From: Aliiglaciecola sp. CAU 1673
GTDB taxonomy: Bacteria; Pseudomonadota; Gammaproteobacteria; Enterobacterales; Alteromonadaceae
Direction of reading: 5' to 3'
Assembly (NCBI RefSeq): GCF_029223185.1
Contig: NZ_JARHUG010000012.1
Coordinates: 62,001 to 126,000, forward strand
Length of the DNA stretch: 64,000 bases
The position numbers and the translations under genes were made by a program. Shown in pieces: positions 45,700 through 55,315 of this stretch. The notes under the pieces are model-generated. The model searched no databases and was not told the DNA's origin. It saw only the letters and a program-made list of their open reading frames with translations. Each line of letters opens with the position of its first letter. The first letter of the stretch is position 1.

Positions 45700-48318
45700 T
45701 TATTGCACTTCCCGCCAATTGATAATGCGATCATTGCCCCGATACAAACCAAAACTGACCGTTGCCTGTGGGTTTTCCAAACTGGCGTTGCTGGTATCCC
45801 AGTCAAATCGCAAATATTGAGGCACGGTCCAGGTTACTGGTACTTGTCCTTGGCTCGGTGTGGGATTGAGCATAAAGCCAAGGTTTTGTGATAGCGGTTT
45901 GCCGCTGGTGACGGTACCACTGCCGGTGGCGCTCAGGCTTAAATTAGTCGCATTGTAAGGGGTACAGTTATCGTCAGTATTGCGTACCCATTCGCCGCCG
46001 GTATTCAGATATTGAATTTCCATGGGTAGCGGCAGCGGCGCGGTTTCCGGGCCATAGGTGTCTTGCAGCATGGCTCTGGCATAGCGCATTCTGGCGCCGC
46101 CCATATCAACCGAAAAGTCCTGACAGGCACCAGGGTAGCTGGTTTGGTAACACACACCGTCACTATCTTTGAGAATGAGATCATCAAACGTCAGGCGAAC
46201 CAATGCATCGAATGGGGTCGCCACCACATTGGTTTTGTTATAGGTGACAGTGCTGCCCTGCAGTGACCAAATTGGCAGAGGCTCGGTTTGGATCTGCGAC
46301 AGTGTACCTTCCGCTACATCGGGCATCTGCGGGTAACTGGAGAGATCACCAAACACGATATCATCTGCTTGCAGGGTGCCGGGAAAAGCCAGTCGATTTA
46401 AACTGTCGATATAATTTTGTATCTGTTGTCCCTGGGCATTCAGGGGCCTGAAAGTGATTTCAACCGGCGTGGCAAAGCCAAAGGGTTGGCCCACATAAGT
46501 AAACACCGAGCATTGGTTGGCCAAGGTTGGGCTATTGTGGGTGATATCGAAGTAGGCCGGGCGAAAGCGCCCCAGCGCCAGCGTGTTGGACGTCAGTGCG
46601 CCGCTTTGCAGATAGTCAGCATCACGAAACGCTATTTCCAGATTACCCACTTCAGAATAGCGACTATTGAGCTGCACTTGGCCGCTACTGAATACCGGCT
46701 GGGTGCTGAAATTCTGGTAAGAGGCCGAGCCACTGTCCTGGGTTACATTCGTTTGATTTCCTAGCGTCAGGGTTCCCTGAATGCCTCTGCCAGCCACAGG
46801 GTTGGTTTTCACCAGTCGCACTTGGGCGTTGCTGCTTTGGTAGTTAGGTGTGGCATTGCCAAGCGCCCCCAGGGCTTGCACGGTCAAATCGAAGGGCGCA
46901 CCGGCAACAGGTGACGCCCCCAGCGTACTTTGCAATTGCAATTGAGCCGGTCGCACCACAAACAGGTTGCTTTGTCCCAGGGATTCGCCGTTTTCGTTTC
47001 TGACCAGTAAACGCACCTGCCCGGCATCGTCATAGCGTAAGAAACCTGCCGGAATGGTGGCCTGCCCGGCGCTGTTGAATTCCAGGGTGGTGGTGACATA
47101 GTTGGAGGGTGAACCTGCAGATGACAACGGATTCCCTTGCAAAAACATATCCTGTCTGCAGCTGCCCGGGTTGACGCACTGCAGCGCTACTTCAAGATTT
47201 TGCCCGTCCAGATTAGTTTCACAGGTACCGCCGCTGGCTAATCCCACGTTGATGGCAGTGGAAAAACCTTGCTGTGCAATCTGATTGGGTACGCTGCTGA
47301 CGGTCAATCCCACTGTGTTAAAGGCGATCTTACAGCTGCTGGCCTGCGCGCCTGACCAGCAACTTACAGGCGCGTTGGGACTTGCACCTGAGGCCGACAA
47401 GGTGGCTTGCTGGCCCTCTGTGCTGATGCTATCCACTTTCAAGGTTATGGTAGTTGACCCAGTGAAGCTCAGGCTGCTGTCGCTTAAGGTGCCAAGGTTG
47501 GTGGAAAGGTTCAGCGTGGCAGGGGTAGTGCTTAGGCTGCTGCAGGTATTGGTTGAACAGGCTTGGATGGTAACGGAGCTGGCAGCGCAGAGATAACCCT
47601 GGGCGTTGTGCAAAATACGGTAGTGGCTAATCGGCGTGGTACCTCCGGTACAAGGACCAACGTTGTTGTTCTCATCGCACTGCAGGCCAGCAATAGCGCC
47701 ACCGCAGGCTTGGTTTTTGCCGCATGGCGCATTCACATAGCCTGTAACCGTACCGGAGCTGTTAAACGCTCCGGTGGCATTGACATTACCGTTTACCCTA
47801 CTGTTGTTGCTGAGGCTGACGTTTGTCGCTACCAGGTTGCCGTTGATAATAGCGTTATTGCTTATATTGGCGCTATTTGTGGTGATGTTGCCGGTAACTA
47901 CCGAGTTATTGCCAAGGTTTAGGTTGCCGCCAGTAGTCAGGTTGCCGCGAATATCTAGGTTATTAGCACTGTTAAACGAGCCGCCCACTGTTAAGTTGGC
48001 ACGTATGATCGCACCATTCCTGGGATTGACGTTTCCGGATATTCGAATTTGCAGGTTACTGGCGCTGCCACTGGTATTGACACGGAAATTATTGCCAAAA
48101 CTCAAATCGCCACTGATAACAATGGTTAACGCCTGGGTGATGTTTACCACCTCATTATTTCGGAAAACCAGATTGCCGCTGCAACTGATTTGGCCGGACG
48201 CATAGCTGCAATTCCCTGGAAGTGAACTGGTCTGTGCCGGCAAGCTGTAGGTCGCAGCTTGCAAAAAAGCACTAAACAAGAAAAACGGCAGCAGTAGCAA
48301 TAATTGCATGGCACGCAT
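45700..48318 (-). CDS. mshQ: MSHA biogenesis protein MshQ
   Basis: An 872-residue exported protein ending the msh operon. The signal peptide (to LQAATYS) is followed by an Asn-rich repeat region of the NN-x-VxGNI/V type (about residues 70-190), resembling a polymer-forming beta-helix, and a long C-terminal DUF6701-type domain. ATG 48318 overlaps the mshP stop (TGATG) and has GGGAG upstream. It may be a tip or surface protein of the MSHA pilus. Confidence 0.88.
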   Translation of the reverse strand: MRAMQLLLLLPFFLFSAFLQAATYSLPAQTSSLPGNCSYASGQISCSGNLVFRNNEVVNITQALTIVISGDLSFGNNFRVNTSGSASNLQIRISGNVNPRNGAIIRANLTVGGSFNSANNLDIRGNLTTGGNLNLGNNSVVTGNITTNSANISNNAIINGNLVATNVSLSNNSRVNGNVNATGAFNSSGTVTGYVNAPCGKNQACGGAIAGLQCDENNNVGPCTGGTTPISHYRILHNAQGYLCAASSVTIQACSTNTCSSLSTTPATLNLSTNLGTLSDSSLSFTGSTTITLKVDSISTEGQQATLSASGASPNAPVSCWSGAQASSCKIAFNTVGLTVSSVPNQIAQQGFSTAINVGLASGGTCETNLDGQNLEVALQCVNPGSCRQDMFLQGNPLSSAGSPSNYVTTTLEFNSAGQATIPAGFLRYDDAGQVRLLVRNENGESLGQSNLFVVRPAQLQLQSTLGASPVAGAPFDLTVQALGALGNATPNYQSSNAQVRLVKTNPVAGRGIQGTLTLGNQTNVTQDSGSASYQNFSTQPVFSSGQVQLNSRYSEVGNLEIAFRDADYLQSGALTSNTLALGRFRPAYFDITHNSPTLANQCSVFTYVGQPFGFATPVEITFRPLNAQGQQIQNYIDSLNRLAFPGTLQADDIVFGDLSSYPQMPDVAEGTLSQIQTEPLPIWSLQGSTVTYNKTNVVATPFDALVRLTFDDLILKDSDGVCYQTSYPGACQDFSVDMGGARMRYARAMLQDTYGPETAPLPLPMEIQYLNTGGEWVRNTDDNCTPYNATNLSLSATGSGTVTSGKPLSQNLGFMLNPTPSQGQVPVTWTVPQYLRFDWDTSNASLENPQATVSFGLYRGNDRIINWREVQ

Positions 48319-48728
48319 CAATTAATCTCCCGGGCGTCCACCGATAAGGTGCGACTGACCTCAAAGCCCTCTGCCTGGCATAAGCCGGTGCTGGTGAGGC
48401 GATAGTACTGAATGGCACCGCCATCATAACTTTTGTGCTGACAGCGGCTGGTGAAGCGACAGCCGGAAAAACCGTCAAGCGTACCGAGGTTAGTGTCGAT
48501 GACTTGGCATTGGGAGGCGCCGCTGGTGGGGAATAGTGCTACCAGCTGGTTGTCCAGTCCGGCTCGGGCCGATTGCAGGGCGCGCAGGCCATAAGCTTCA
48601 TAGACCAGGGTGTCGGCAGAAGCGCTAAGCAAACGCAGCAAAGTCGCAGCCAGCAGACTCATCACCACCAAGATCACCAGGCTTATCATCAGCATACTGC
48701 CTTGTTGAGTGCGTGATTTAAGGCGCAT
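48318..48728 (-). CDS. mshP: MSHA biogenesis protein MshP
   Basis: A 136-residue minor-pilin-like protein. QQGSMLMISLVILVVMSLLAATLLRLL is a PilX-like class III prepilin N-terminus without a clear processing glutamate, followed by a small Cys-containing periplasmic domain. It overlaps mshO by 11 nt and couples to mshQ. Confidence 0.85.
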   Translation of the reverse strand: MRLKSRTQQGSMLMISLVILVVMSLLAATLLRLLSASADTLVYEAYGLRALQSARAGLDNQLVALFPTSGASQCQVIDTNLGTLDGFSGCRFTSRCQHKSYDGGAIQYYRLTSTGLCQAEGFEVSRTLSVDAREIN

Positions 48729-49560
48729 TGGGCAGATGGACCTCGCTACTGAACACGACTTTTTCGTCGTTTAAATTAAATCTCAGTCGTAAGTATACCG
48801 CCGCACTGCGGGATAGCGTGCCCGGCTGAAAATTAAAAGGGCGGTCATTGATATCGTTAACATCATTGACCAGATGGCGGCCCATTAAGACCGGATTGGC
48901 CGGGTTATTTGACTGCGTCTCAATGTAGCCATAACCGCTATGTCGATATATGTCGCCGCTTGAGACGCAATAACTGACAGGCTGTTTGGCTATGTATAGT
49001 CTCGAAGCCGGGGAGTCGGCGGCAAAGGTGGTGGCATTTGCCAATTGCAGGGTAATCATATCGGTGCCACTGCTGCCGGTCAGGGTCTTACGTACCTGAT
49101 TGTTGCTGTTGGCATAGAGAGCAGATGCAGAAACCGGATACACCAGCACCTGATCGCCACTGACGACGTTGTAGCTGTTGCCATCGATATCCTTGAGCTC
49201 AACCACCTGTATTTGGCTGGTGGCTACCTCCGGGGAAACCGGCACATCTTTGTAAAATGTGGTCCATTGATTCGGTAAAAACTCCAGGCAACGTCCATCA
49301 GAGGTGACGCGCACACTATTGGGCACAGCATTGCGTAGCTCACGGTTAAGTCTTTCCAATACAAACCGGGCTTCGCTTAGCAGTTGGTCACGCTCGCTGG
49401 CATCGCTGTAGATTTTGGCCCCCATGCTGATAAAGCCAAATATGCCGAGGGAGACAATGCCCAGGATCACCATCACCGCGACCAGCTCGATGAGCGTAAA
49501 GCCAGCGGCAATGCCATTGCTTGGTGGAGAGTGATAAAACGCCGGCTTGACGGATTTCAT
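48718..49560 (-). CDS. mshO: Minor pilin MshO
   Basis: A 280-residue PilW-like prepilin. [18 protein letters not shown] is the type IV prepilin cleavage and helix segment, preceded by an unusually long leader of about 20 residues. A Cys pair in the periplasmic domain is visible. ATG 49560 overlaps the mshD stop (TGATG). Confidence 0.9.
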   Translation of the reverse strand: MKSVKPAFYHSPPSNGIAAGFTLIELVAVMVILGIVSLGIFGFISMGAKIYSDASERDQLLSEARFVLERLNRELRNAVPNSVRVTSDGRCLEFLPNQWTTFYKDVPVSPEVATSQIQVVELKDIDGNSYNVVSGDQVLVYPVSASALYANSNNQVRKTLTGSSGTDMITLQLANATTFAADSPASRLYIAKQPVSYCVSSGDIYRHSGYGYIETQSNNPANPVLMGRHLVNDVNDINDRPFNFQPGTLSRSAAVYLRLRFNLNDEKVVFSSEVHLPNAP

Positions 49561-50150
49561 CAATAATTGCCTTTGATGCTGCCAAACACCATGGTTTGCC
49601 CACCTGGTGGAGAGACAGTCAGGCGGACGCGCTTGTAGGCAGAGCGGTCGGTTGGTGCCGCACCGGCACCTTCATAGTCCACACTAATACCCAACACAAA
49701 ACCCTGATAGAAAGCCTTGTCTTCAGCGCTCATGGGACGCTCGGTGGTATCCAGTGCCTGCACTGCATTCAATCCGTCTAAACAGCGGTAATCATCCACA
49801 TCATCAAACTGATCGCGGCTTGTTTCACCGGCATCACAGCCCAGGTTAGCTTTCACTGTGCAGATTTCATCAGCTTCAAGTACACCACTGCCATCGGCAT
49901 CCTCATCACAGCGATAGCGGCCGCCGCCGCGATCTGACTGTTCATCGAAGGCTTTGCCGGCCATTTCGTCGAGCAGCGACTGGGCAAGCTCTACGGTGCG
50001 TACCTGAATAATGGGATTAACACTGCGACTGGCCTGCGGCAGCAAAGTAGAGAGAATGATGGTCATAACAATGGCAAACAGGGCCAGGCCTGCCACCAAT
50101 TCCACCAAGGTAAAAGCGGACAGGTTGCCAATGCTGGACCTAACAGCCAT
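49560..50150 (-). CDS. mshD: Minor pilin MshD
   Basis: A 196-residue prepilin with SAFTLVELVAGLALFAIVMT as processing site and helix. The periplasmic part has a Ca-binding-like CDEDADGSGVLEADEIC, with Cys at both ends. The start at 50150 has GAAGG eight bases upstream and overlaps mshC; an ATG at 50171 is less likely. Confidence 0.9.
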   Translation of the reverse strand: MAVRSSIGNLSAFTLVELVAGLALFAIVMTIILSTLLPQASRSVNPIIQVRTVELAQSLLDEMAGKAFDEQSDRGGGRYRCDEDADGSGVLEADEICTVKANLGCDAGETSRDQFDDVDDYRCLDGLNAVQALDTTERPMSAEDKAFYQGFVLGISVDYEGAGAAPTDRSAYKRVRLTVSPPGGQTMVFGSIKGNY

Positions 50151-50619
50151 GAATATAGCCTTCGGATTCAATACACACCGCAGGGGCAGCCTGGCCGGTC
50201 AATATAATCCGGCAGCTGGCGCTGCAGATTGCCCCAGAGCCATTTCTCGGCCTGCCCCAACTGTCAAAATACAGGGTGCCGCTGTAGCCGCTTAAGGTCA
50301 CGTTGTCATTGGCCATTTCGCCAATGGCTTTTAAGTAATCGGGTGCATTGTTATCAGCGGTGCCCGGGGCGGCACAATTCTGGCTGGTAGTAGGGGCGAA
50401 TTCATCGGCATCCAAATAGAACCAGTGGCAGGTACTGCTACGGGTGTCCTGCATGGCGCGCATTTGCATATGGCGCAGAGCCGAAATTAATCTGGCCTGA
50501 TAGGTATATTCACTGATGCCCCGTTTACCCTGAAACAGGGGATAAGCAGAAACCGCCAGAATACCCAGGATGAGGATCACAATAATCTGTTCAACCAGGG
50601 TAAAGCCGGCGGTTTTCAT
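50140..50619 (-). CDS. mshC: Minor pilin MshC
   Basis: A 159-residue GspH/FimT-like prepilin with a short leader: MKTAG-FTLVEQIIVILILG. The start at 50619 gives the normal short leader; the open frame begins at 50646 inside a hairpin. It overlaps mshD by 11 nt. Confidence 0.9.
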   Translation of the reverse strand: MKTAGFTLVEQIIVILILGILAVSAYPLFQGKRGISEYTYQARLISALRHMQMRAMQDTRSSTCHWFYLDADEFAPTTSQNCAAPGTADNNAPDYLKAIGEMANDNVTLSGYSGTLYFDSWGRPRNGSGAICSASCRIILTGQAAPAVCIESEGYIHGC

Positions 50620-50638
50620 TTTTTGCTCTAGGCAGGGA

Positions 50639-50657
50639 CGGGTCATTGGATGACCCG
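50639..50657. other. Hairpin between mshA and mshC
   Basis: A perfect 8-bp stem CGGGTCAT/ATGACCCG with a 3-nt loop lies 19 nt after the mshA stop. It lacks a T tract on the minus strand. It could stabilise an abundant mshA message or reduce transcription into mshC. Confidence 0.55.
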
Positions 50658-50675
50658 TGTCAGGCTCTAGCTAAC

Positions 50676-51170
50676 TTAAGCACATGTGTCAGCTGCACCG
50701 TCAACAAAAGTAAAACTGCCCGCTACGGCTACAGGCTTGTCACTGGCATTAAGATTGTATGCTACACAGGCTTTTCCATCAGAAGTGTTGTTCGCTGGTT
50801 TAGTTGCCGTAGAAACAAAAATATATCCTGCTGCTGTGGAGGTGAATTGTGACCAGCCGCTGGGCGCAACGATGGCGGCACCGATTCCTGCAGCTGTAGC
50901 AGTGGGGTAGCCATCGGCATCGGCGTTATCATTTTCTACTGCGACTGTATCGCCGTCGATAGTTACCGAGTTGCCTGTACTACCAGCAACCAACCAGGCC
51001 GCTCTGGCTGACTGTGCGGCAGAATTGACGGCACCCAATACGCCAGATGCTACAGCGTCTTCAGCATCATCAGTTAAATCCAAAAATTTGGGGGCGGCGG
51101 TAACGGCCAATATCCCTAAAATCACTATTACAATCACCAGTTCAATCAGGGTAAAACCACGTTGATTCAT
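50676..51170 (-). CDS. mshA: Major MSHA pilin MshA
   Basis: A 164-residue type IVa-like pilin. The leader MNQRG is followed by [18 protein letters not shown], with Glu5 of the mature protein. Two C-terminal cysteines (CVAYN, DTCA) form the likely D-loop disulfide, and the body is Ala/Thr-rich. GAGG lies seven bases before ATG 51170. The 98-bp gap before it and the hairpin after it suggest separate, higher expression. Confidence 0.94.
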   Translation of the reverse strand: MNQRGFTLIELVIVIVILGILAVTAAPKFLDLTDDAEDAVASGVLGAVNSAAQSARAAWLVAGSTGNSVTIDGDTVAVENDNADADGYPTATAAGIGAAIVAPSGWSQFTSTAAGYIFVSTATKPANNTSDGKACVAYNLNASDKPVAVAGSFTFVDGAADTCA

Positions 51171-51268
51171 ATACTTGCCTCTTAAATGGGAAAACATTCC
51201 TTGAACTATTGTGCTGCCATTGTCCGTTAAAGCAACAGATTTTTATTTCGTGTTAGGCAATGCCAAAA

Positions 51269-51853
51269 TTAGTTACTAAAAACCACCACCTGACCAATTC
51301 TGGGATCATAAACAAAACCATTGCCACGACTGTTATCTGTGGGCTGATTCACATCGTTTTTAATCGTCTGCGTCAGGTAGTAGTAGCAGACATCGTTGCC
51401 ACCAGGCGCAATCCCCTGACCGGCCGCGGTGAAATAGCGGTGATTATTAAAGGGCTTCTGGCCCCAGTCTGAGGTAATAGTTGGTGCACTTTGCATAATC
51501 AGGTTAAAGATACTGACACAGTCCAAATCCACCAGGGCCACATCCTCGGTGCTGGTGTCATTGGCCTGTTCGCCGGTGGGATAACCGGTATCTTTATCCA
51601 CCGCAATTTGCACGCCGCCAACTACCACAAAGGTGGAATTGGTACCGTTGTTCTCTGACGGGCGGCCTTCCAGCTCCCACTCGGCGCGGATCAAGCCAAC
51701 GCCGGTAGAAAAACCACCGGCTACGCCTTCCACCGTGGCCTTTTCGGCATCCTCGGTAATTTCCAGCATCCGGGGCAGGGCTACAGCGGCCAGTAATCCC
51801 AGCACCACCACCACGATCACCAGCTCTATTAATGTAAAGCCTTTATTGTTCAT
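51269..51853 (-). CDS. mshB: MSHA pilin-like protein MshB
   Basis: A 194-residue prepilin with leader [21 protein letters not shown]. The body contains TGVGLIRAEWELEGRP and two cysteines (LDCVS, DVCYY). Position between mshF and mshA matches MshB of Vibrio and Shewanella. Confidence 0.9.
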   Translation of the reverse strand: MNNKGFTLIELVIVVVVLGLLAAVALPRMLEITEDAEKATVEGVAGGFSTGVGLIRAEWELEGRPSENNGTNSTFVVVGGVQIAVDKDTGYPTGEQANDTSTEDVALVDLDCVSIFNLIMQSAPTITSDWGQKPFNNHRYFTAAGQGIAPGGNDVCYYYLTQTIKNDVNQPTDNSRGNGFVYDPRIGQVVVFSN

Positions 51854-51862
51854 TTTATTTTC

Positions 51863-52369
51863 CTAGTTCTTTTTAATCTGACCGGTATAAATCTTGTAAT
51901 CAAAAGAAGGCCCAATGGATACCCTGAAGCGGCAGGTACTGTCCAAGGCATTTCCTGTCAACTGCTCTCCCGAATAATATTCGGCAAAGACTTTATACTC
52001 AGTAACTTGCATTGGCACATTGAGCAGGGCGCGCCAAAGTTCGTTACAACCCTTCTTGTCAGGCTCGACCCTGGGCAGTCCCAGATGACTCATGGCGATG
52101 GGGCGGCGGTCCACTTCTTTGCCTTGCTCGTCATAGATAACCTGTAAGATGCGCGCAGGGCGCCCTTCCGCTTCCCATTGCCATTTAGCGCCCACCACAT
52201 TTTTGGCCATGCGATCGGCCAGCATTTCCATAGTGGTGCCGGCTAAATCAGGCTCACTTTCATGCAGATACCAAATAGCGAAGCTCATTAGAGAAGTGAA
52301 TACCACCACCACGCTAATTTGCATGATCCAGCGGTTGAGGTTGTTATCTTTTTCGCTCTGGCTACTCAT
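51863..52369 (-). CDS. mshF: MSHA biogenesis protein MshF
   Basis: A 168-residue single-pass membrane protein with a cytoplasmic N-terminus, one helix (ISVVVVFTSLMSFAIWYL) and a periplasmic domain with AKWQWEAEGRPARI. ATG 52369 overlaps the mshG stop by one base (TAATG). Assignment rests on size, topology and position; its molecular role is not established. Confidence 0.85.
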   Translation of the reverse strand: MSSQSEKDNNLNRWIMQISVVVVFTSLMSFAIWYLHESEPDLAGTTMEMLADRMAKNVVGAKWQWEAEGRPARILQVIYDEQGKEVDRRPIAMSHLGLPRVEPDKKGCNELWRALLNVPMQVTEYKVFAEYYSGEQLTGNALDSTCRFRVSIGPSFDYKIYTGQIKKN

Positions 52370-53592
52370 TATCCACCTCCACGGTACGCGGACATCAGAC
52401 CCCACATCGGCGTAAAGATGCCCAGGGCCAGTACGGCGACCATCACTGCCACCACCGCGATCAAAAGAGGTTCAATTTTGGCGGTCAGGGTGCGCAGGTC
52501 ATACTCCACTTCGCGTTCATAAAAATCCGCCACATCAGTCAGGAGTTCATCCACCCGGCCCGTTTCCTCGCCCACATTAATCATCTGTAAGACCAGTGGA
52601 GTAAACAGACCGCTGCTGATACATACGCGGGTCAGACTTTCGCCTTTTTCGATATTGCGGCGCATTTCCAGGATACGTTTGGCCACATAACTGTTATCGA
52701 CCGCATCTGCCACCAGGTTAAGCGCATGGGTAAGCGGTACACCGGCAGTAATCATCATCGAAAAGCTTCTGGCGAAGCGCGACAGCAACGCTCTTTCAAA
52801 GATGCTACCCAGAGCATAAAGCTTCAACTTTCTTCTGTCCCAATTAAGCCGCCCGGTTTCCGAATTCAAATAGCGCTTCATTCCCCACACCAGACCAATT
52901 ACCCCTGCCAACAGCCAATGCCATTGATAAAGAAATAGATCCGACATGGCGATCAAAAAGCGGGTGACTGGTGGCAGTTCGGCTCCGAGTTTAGCGAACA
53001 TGCCGGAAAATGCCGGGATCACATACAGGTTGATAATGATGAGGGCAATAACAATGGCAATCAGCACAAAGGTCGGATAACGGGTAGCTGCTTTTATTTG
53101 GCGGCGAGTTTCCTGCTCACGCTCCAAATATTGGGAGAGCAGACGAAAGGCATCGTCCAGCTTACCGGTGTTCTCACCCACATGCACCACACTGACAAAC
53201 AGGGGGGAAAATACCTTGGGATGTTGGTGCATGGCGCTTGAAAGGTTACGGCCCCGTTCCAGCTGTTCGTTAACATCTTCCAGGGTGGCGGCCATGCGCT
53301 TTGAGGCAGTGGACTCTGCCAGGCCGGTAATAGCGCGTAGTATGGGAATGCCGGATTTTGTAAGCGAATACATTTGTCGGGCAAAAATAGATAGCTCTTC
53401 GAGGCCAACTTTAGGCTCCAGCCATTGACGCCAGGACGATGCTTCCTTGGGTTCGGCAAAAGGCTCAATGCTGACCGGAATCAGGTTACGGTTGAGCAGA
53501 ATTTGCGCTGCGCTGGACTGATCCGGTGCTTCAAGTTGACCGGATTGCATGGCACCACTGGGATTTCTGGCCTGATAGCTGTACTTTGCCAT
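52369..53592 (-). CDS. mshG: MSHA inner-membrane platform protein MshG
   Basis: A 407-residue PilC/GspF-family protein with two homologous T2SSF domains and three membrane segments. Family signatures are FARQMYSLTKSGIPILRAI and FARSFSMMITAGVPLTHALNLV. It anchors the pilus machine and couples to the MshE ATPase. It begins one base after mshE ends. Confidence 0.95.
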   Translation of the reverse strand: MAKYSYQARNPSGAMQSGQLEAPDQSSAAQILLNRNLIPVSIEPFAEPKEASSWRQWLEPKVGLEELSIFARQMYSLTKSGIPILRAITGLAESTASKRMAATLEDVNEQLERGRNLSSAMHQHPKVFSPLFVSVVHVGENTGKLDDAFRLLSQYLEREQETRRQIKAATRYPTFVLIAIVIALIIINLYVIPAFSGMFAKLGAELPPVTRFLIAMSDLFLYQWHWLLAGVIGLVWGMKRYLNSETGRLNWDRRKLKLYALGSIFERALLSRFARSFSMMITAGVPLTHALNLVADAVDNSYVAKRILEMRRNIEKGESLTRVCISSGLFTPLVLQMINVGEETGRVDELLTDVADFYEREVEYDLRTLTAKIEPLLIAVVAVMVAVLALGIFTPMWGLMSAYRGGG

Positions 53593-53593
53593 A

Positions 53594-55315
53594 TCAGCTC
53601 GCTGCCGGCGCCTCCTCTTCTTCTGCCACCATCTCTACCAGTTTTAGCACTTCTTCCAGGGATGTGACCCCTTCAATCGCATATTCCATGGCAGATTGGG
53701 CCAGACTGGTATAACTGGGATTTTTCCTGGCCTGTTCGGCAAACTTAACCGTATCGCTGTTCTTTAATGCATTCATCATGCCTTCGGTCATTTCCATCAA
53801 TTCGAATACGCCAATTCGACCGCGGTAACCTGTGTGGTGGCAGGCGGCACAGCCCACCCCATGTTTAAAATTATGCTTGGACAGGTCATTGTCTAAGTGT
53901 CGCAGCCAGAAGCGTTCATCTGCATTAGGCTGATAGTCCTGTTTACAGCGTTCGCAGATGCGCCTGACCAAACGCTGCGCGATAACACCGCGTAAAGAGC
54001 TGGCCACCAGATAGCCTTTGGCGCCCATATCGAGCAGACGAATAGCGCTGCTGATAGCGTCATTGGTGTGCAAGGTAGACAATACCAAGTGACCGGTAAG
54101 GGCGCCCCGCAAACCGATTTCGGCAGTTTCATGATCACGCATCTCACCGACCATGATCACATCCGGGTCCTGACGCAAAGTCGCGCGCAGCACATTGGCG
54201 AAAGTTAGACCTATGCGCGTGTTGACTTGCACCTGGTTGATTCGTGGCAAGCGGTATTCCACCGGATCTTCAACGGTAATGATTTTCACGCCCGGCTGGT
54301 TAAGTTCGCTCAGGGCACCGTACAAGGTTGTGGTCTTTCCCGAGCCAGTAGGGCCGGTAACCAGGATCATGCCATGGGGCCGTCCCAATAAAAGGCGCAG
54401 GCGCTCGAGAATTTTGGGCGGCATACCGGTTTGTTTCAAAGAGAGTAAACCGGCGGATTGGTCGAGCAAACGCATCACCACCGATTCACCGAATTGCACT
54501 GGCATGGTGGAAATACGCACATCAATTTCGTGGCCTTTAATCTTGATATGGGTACGGCCGTCCTGGGGTAGTCGCTTTTCCGAAATATCCAGACCACACA
54601 TGAGTTTTAAGCGCAGTACCAAGGCCGAAGCAATGTTGCGTTCTTTTACCAGATGCTCCTGCAATACGCCGTCCACCCGTTGGCGGATGCGCAAAAAGGT
54701 TTCATCAGGTTCGATATGAATATCCGAGGCCTCCATCTGCACCGCGTCTTCGAAGATGGAGTTGAGTAGCCTCGCTACTGCAGTGTCTTCTTCCCCGGCT
54801 GCCACCTGAGTAAAGTCGAACTCAGCGGTTTCGCGATGTTCACTGGCAAGCTCGTGGGCGAAGGACGTAATGTCTTCGGTTCGTCGATAGTGACGATCGA
54901 GCGCTGCCAACAGTTGCGATTCGCGCACCACTGCCACTCGGACGGCTTTGGGTAGCATCTTGGCAAGGTTATCTAATACTGCCAGGTCGGCCGGATCGCT
55001 CATGCCCACCAGTATATGATCGGCATTATTTTCCAGGGCAATGGCACGAAAACGTCGGGCTTGTACTTCAGGCAGGAGTTTAACCACTGCGGGTTCAAGA
55101 TTGCGCCGCCCAATATCGATAAAGGGCACGTTCAACTGTTGGGAGAGGAATGTCAGCAGCTGGTCTTCGCTCAGTAGCCCCAAATCGGTAAGCACATTGC
55201 CCAGTTTGCGTCCCGTTTGACGCTGCGCTTCCAGTGCCTGTTGCAACTGTGCTTCGCTAATAACGTTCTCATGCACCAGCAAGTCGCCAAGGCGCATCTT
55301 TAACTTGGGTTGCAT
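53594..55315 (-). CDS. mshE: MSHA pilus assembly ATPase MshE
   Basis: A 573-residue GspE/PilB-type ATPase driving pilus extension. The N-terminus has two MshEN motifs (RLGDLLVHENVISEAQLQQA and the KLGNVLTDLGLL copy), known in the family to bind c-di-GMP. The Walker A box GPTGSGKTT lies at residues 321-329, then the Asp box, TLRQDPDVIMVGEMRD and a zinc-binding C-x2-C/C-x2-C (CERC, CAAC). It overlaps no neighbour. Confidence 0.96.
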   Translation of the reverse strand: MQPKLKMRLGDLLVHENVISEAQLQQALEAQRQTGRKLGNVLTDLGLLSEDQLLTFLSQQLNVPFIDIGRRNLEPAVVKLLPEVQARRFRAIALENNADHILVGMSDPADLAVLDNLAKMLPKAVRVAVVRESQLLAALDRHYRRTEDITSFAHELASEHRETAEFDFTQVAAGEEDTAVARLLNSIFEDAVQMEASDIHIEPDETFLRIRQRVDGVLQEHLVKERNIASALVLRLKLMCGLDISEKRLPQDGRTHIKIKGHEIDVRISTMPVQFGESVVMRLLDQSAGLLSLKQTGMPPKILERLRLLLGRPHGMILVTGPTGSGKTTTLYGALSELNQPGVKIITVEDPVEYRLPRINQVQVNTRIGLTFANVLRATLRQDPDVIMVGEMRDHETAEIGLRGALTGHLVLSTLHTNDAISSAIRLLDMGAKGYLVASSLRGVIAQRLVRRICERCKQDYQPNADERFWLRHLDNDLSKHNFKHGVGCAACHHTGYRGRIGVFELMEMTEGMMNALKNSDTVKFAEQARKNPSYTSLAQSAMEYAIEGVTSLEEVLKLVEMVAEEEEAPAAS

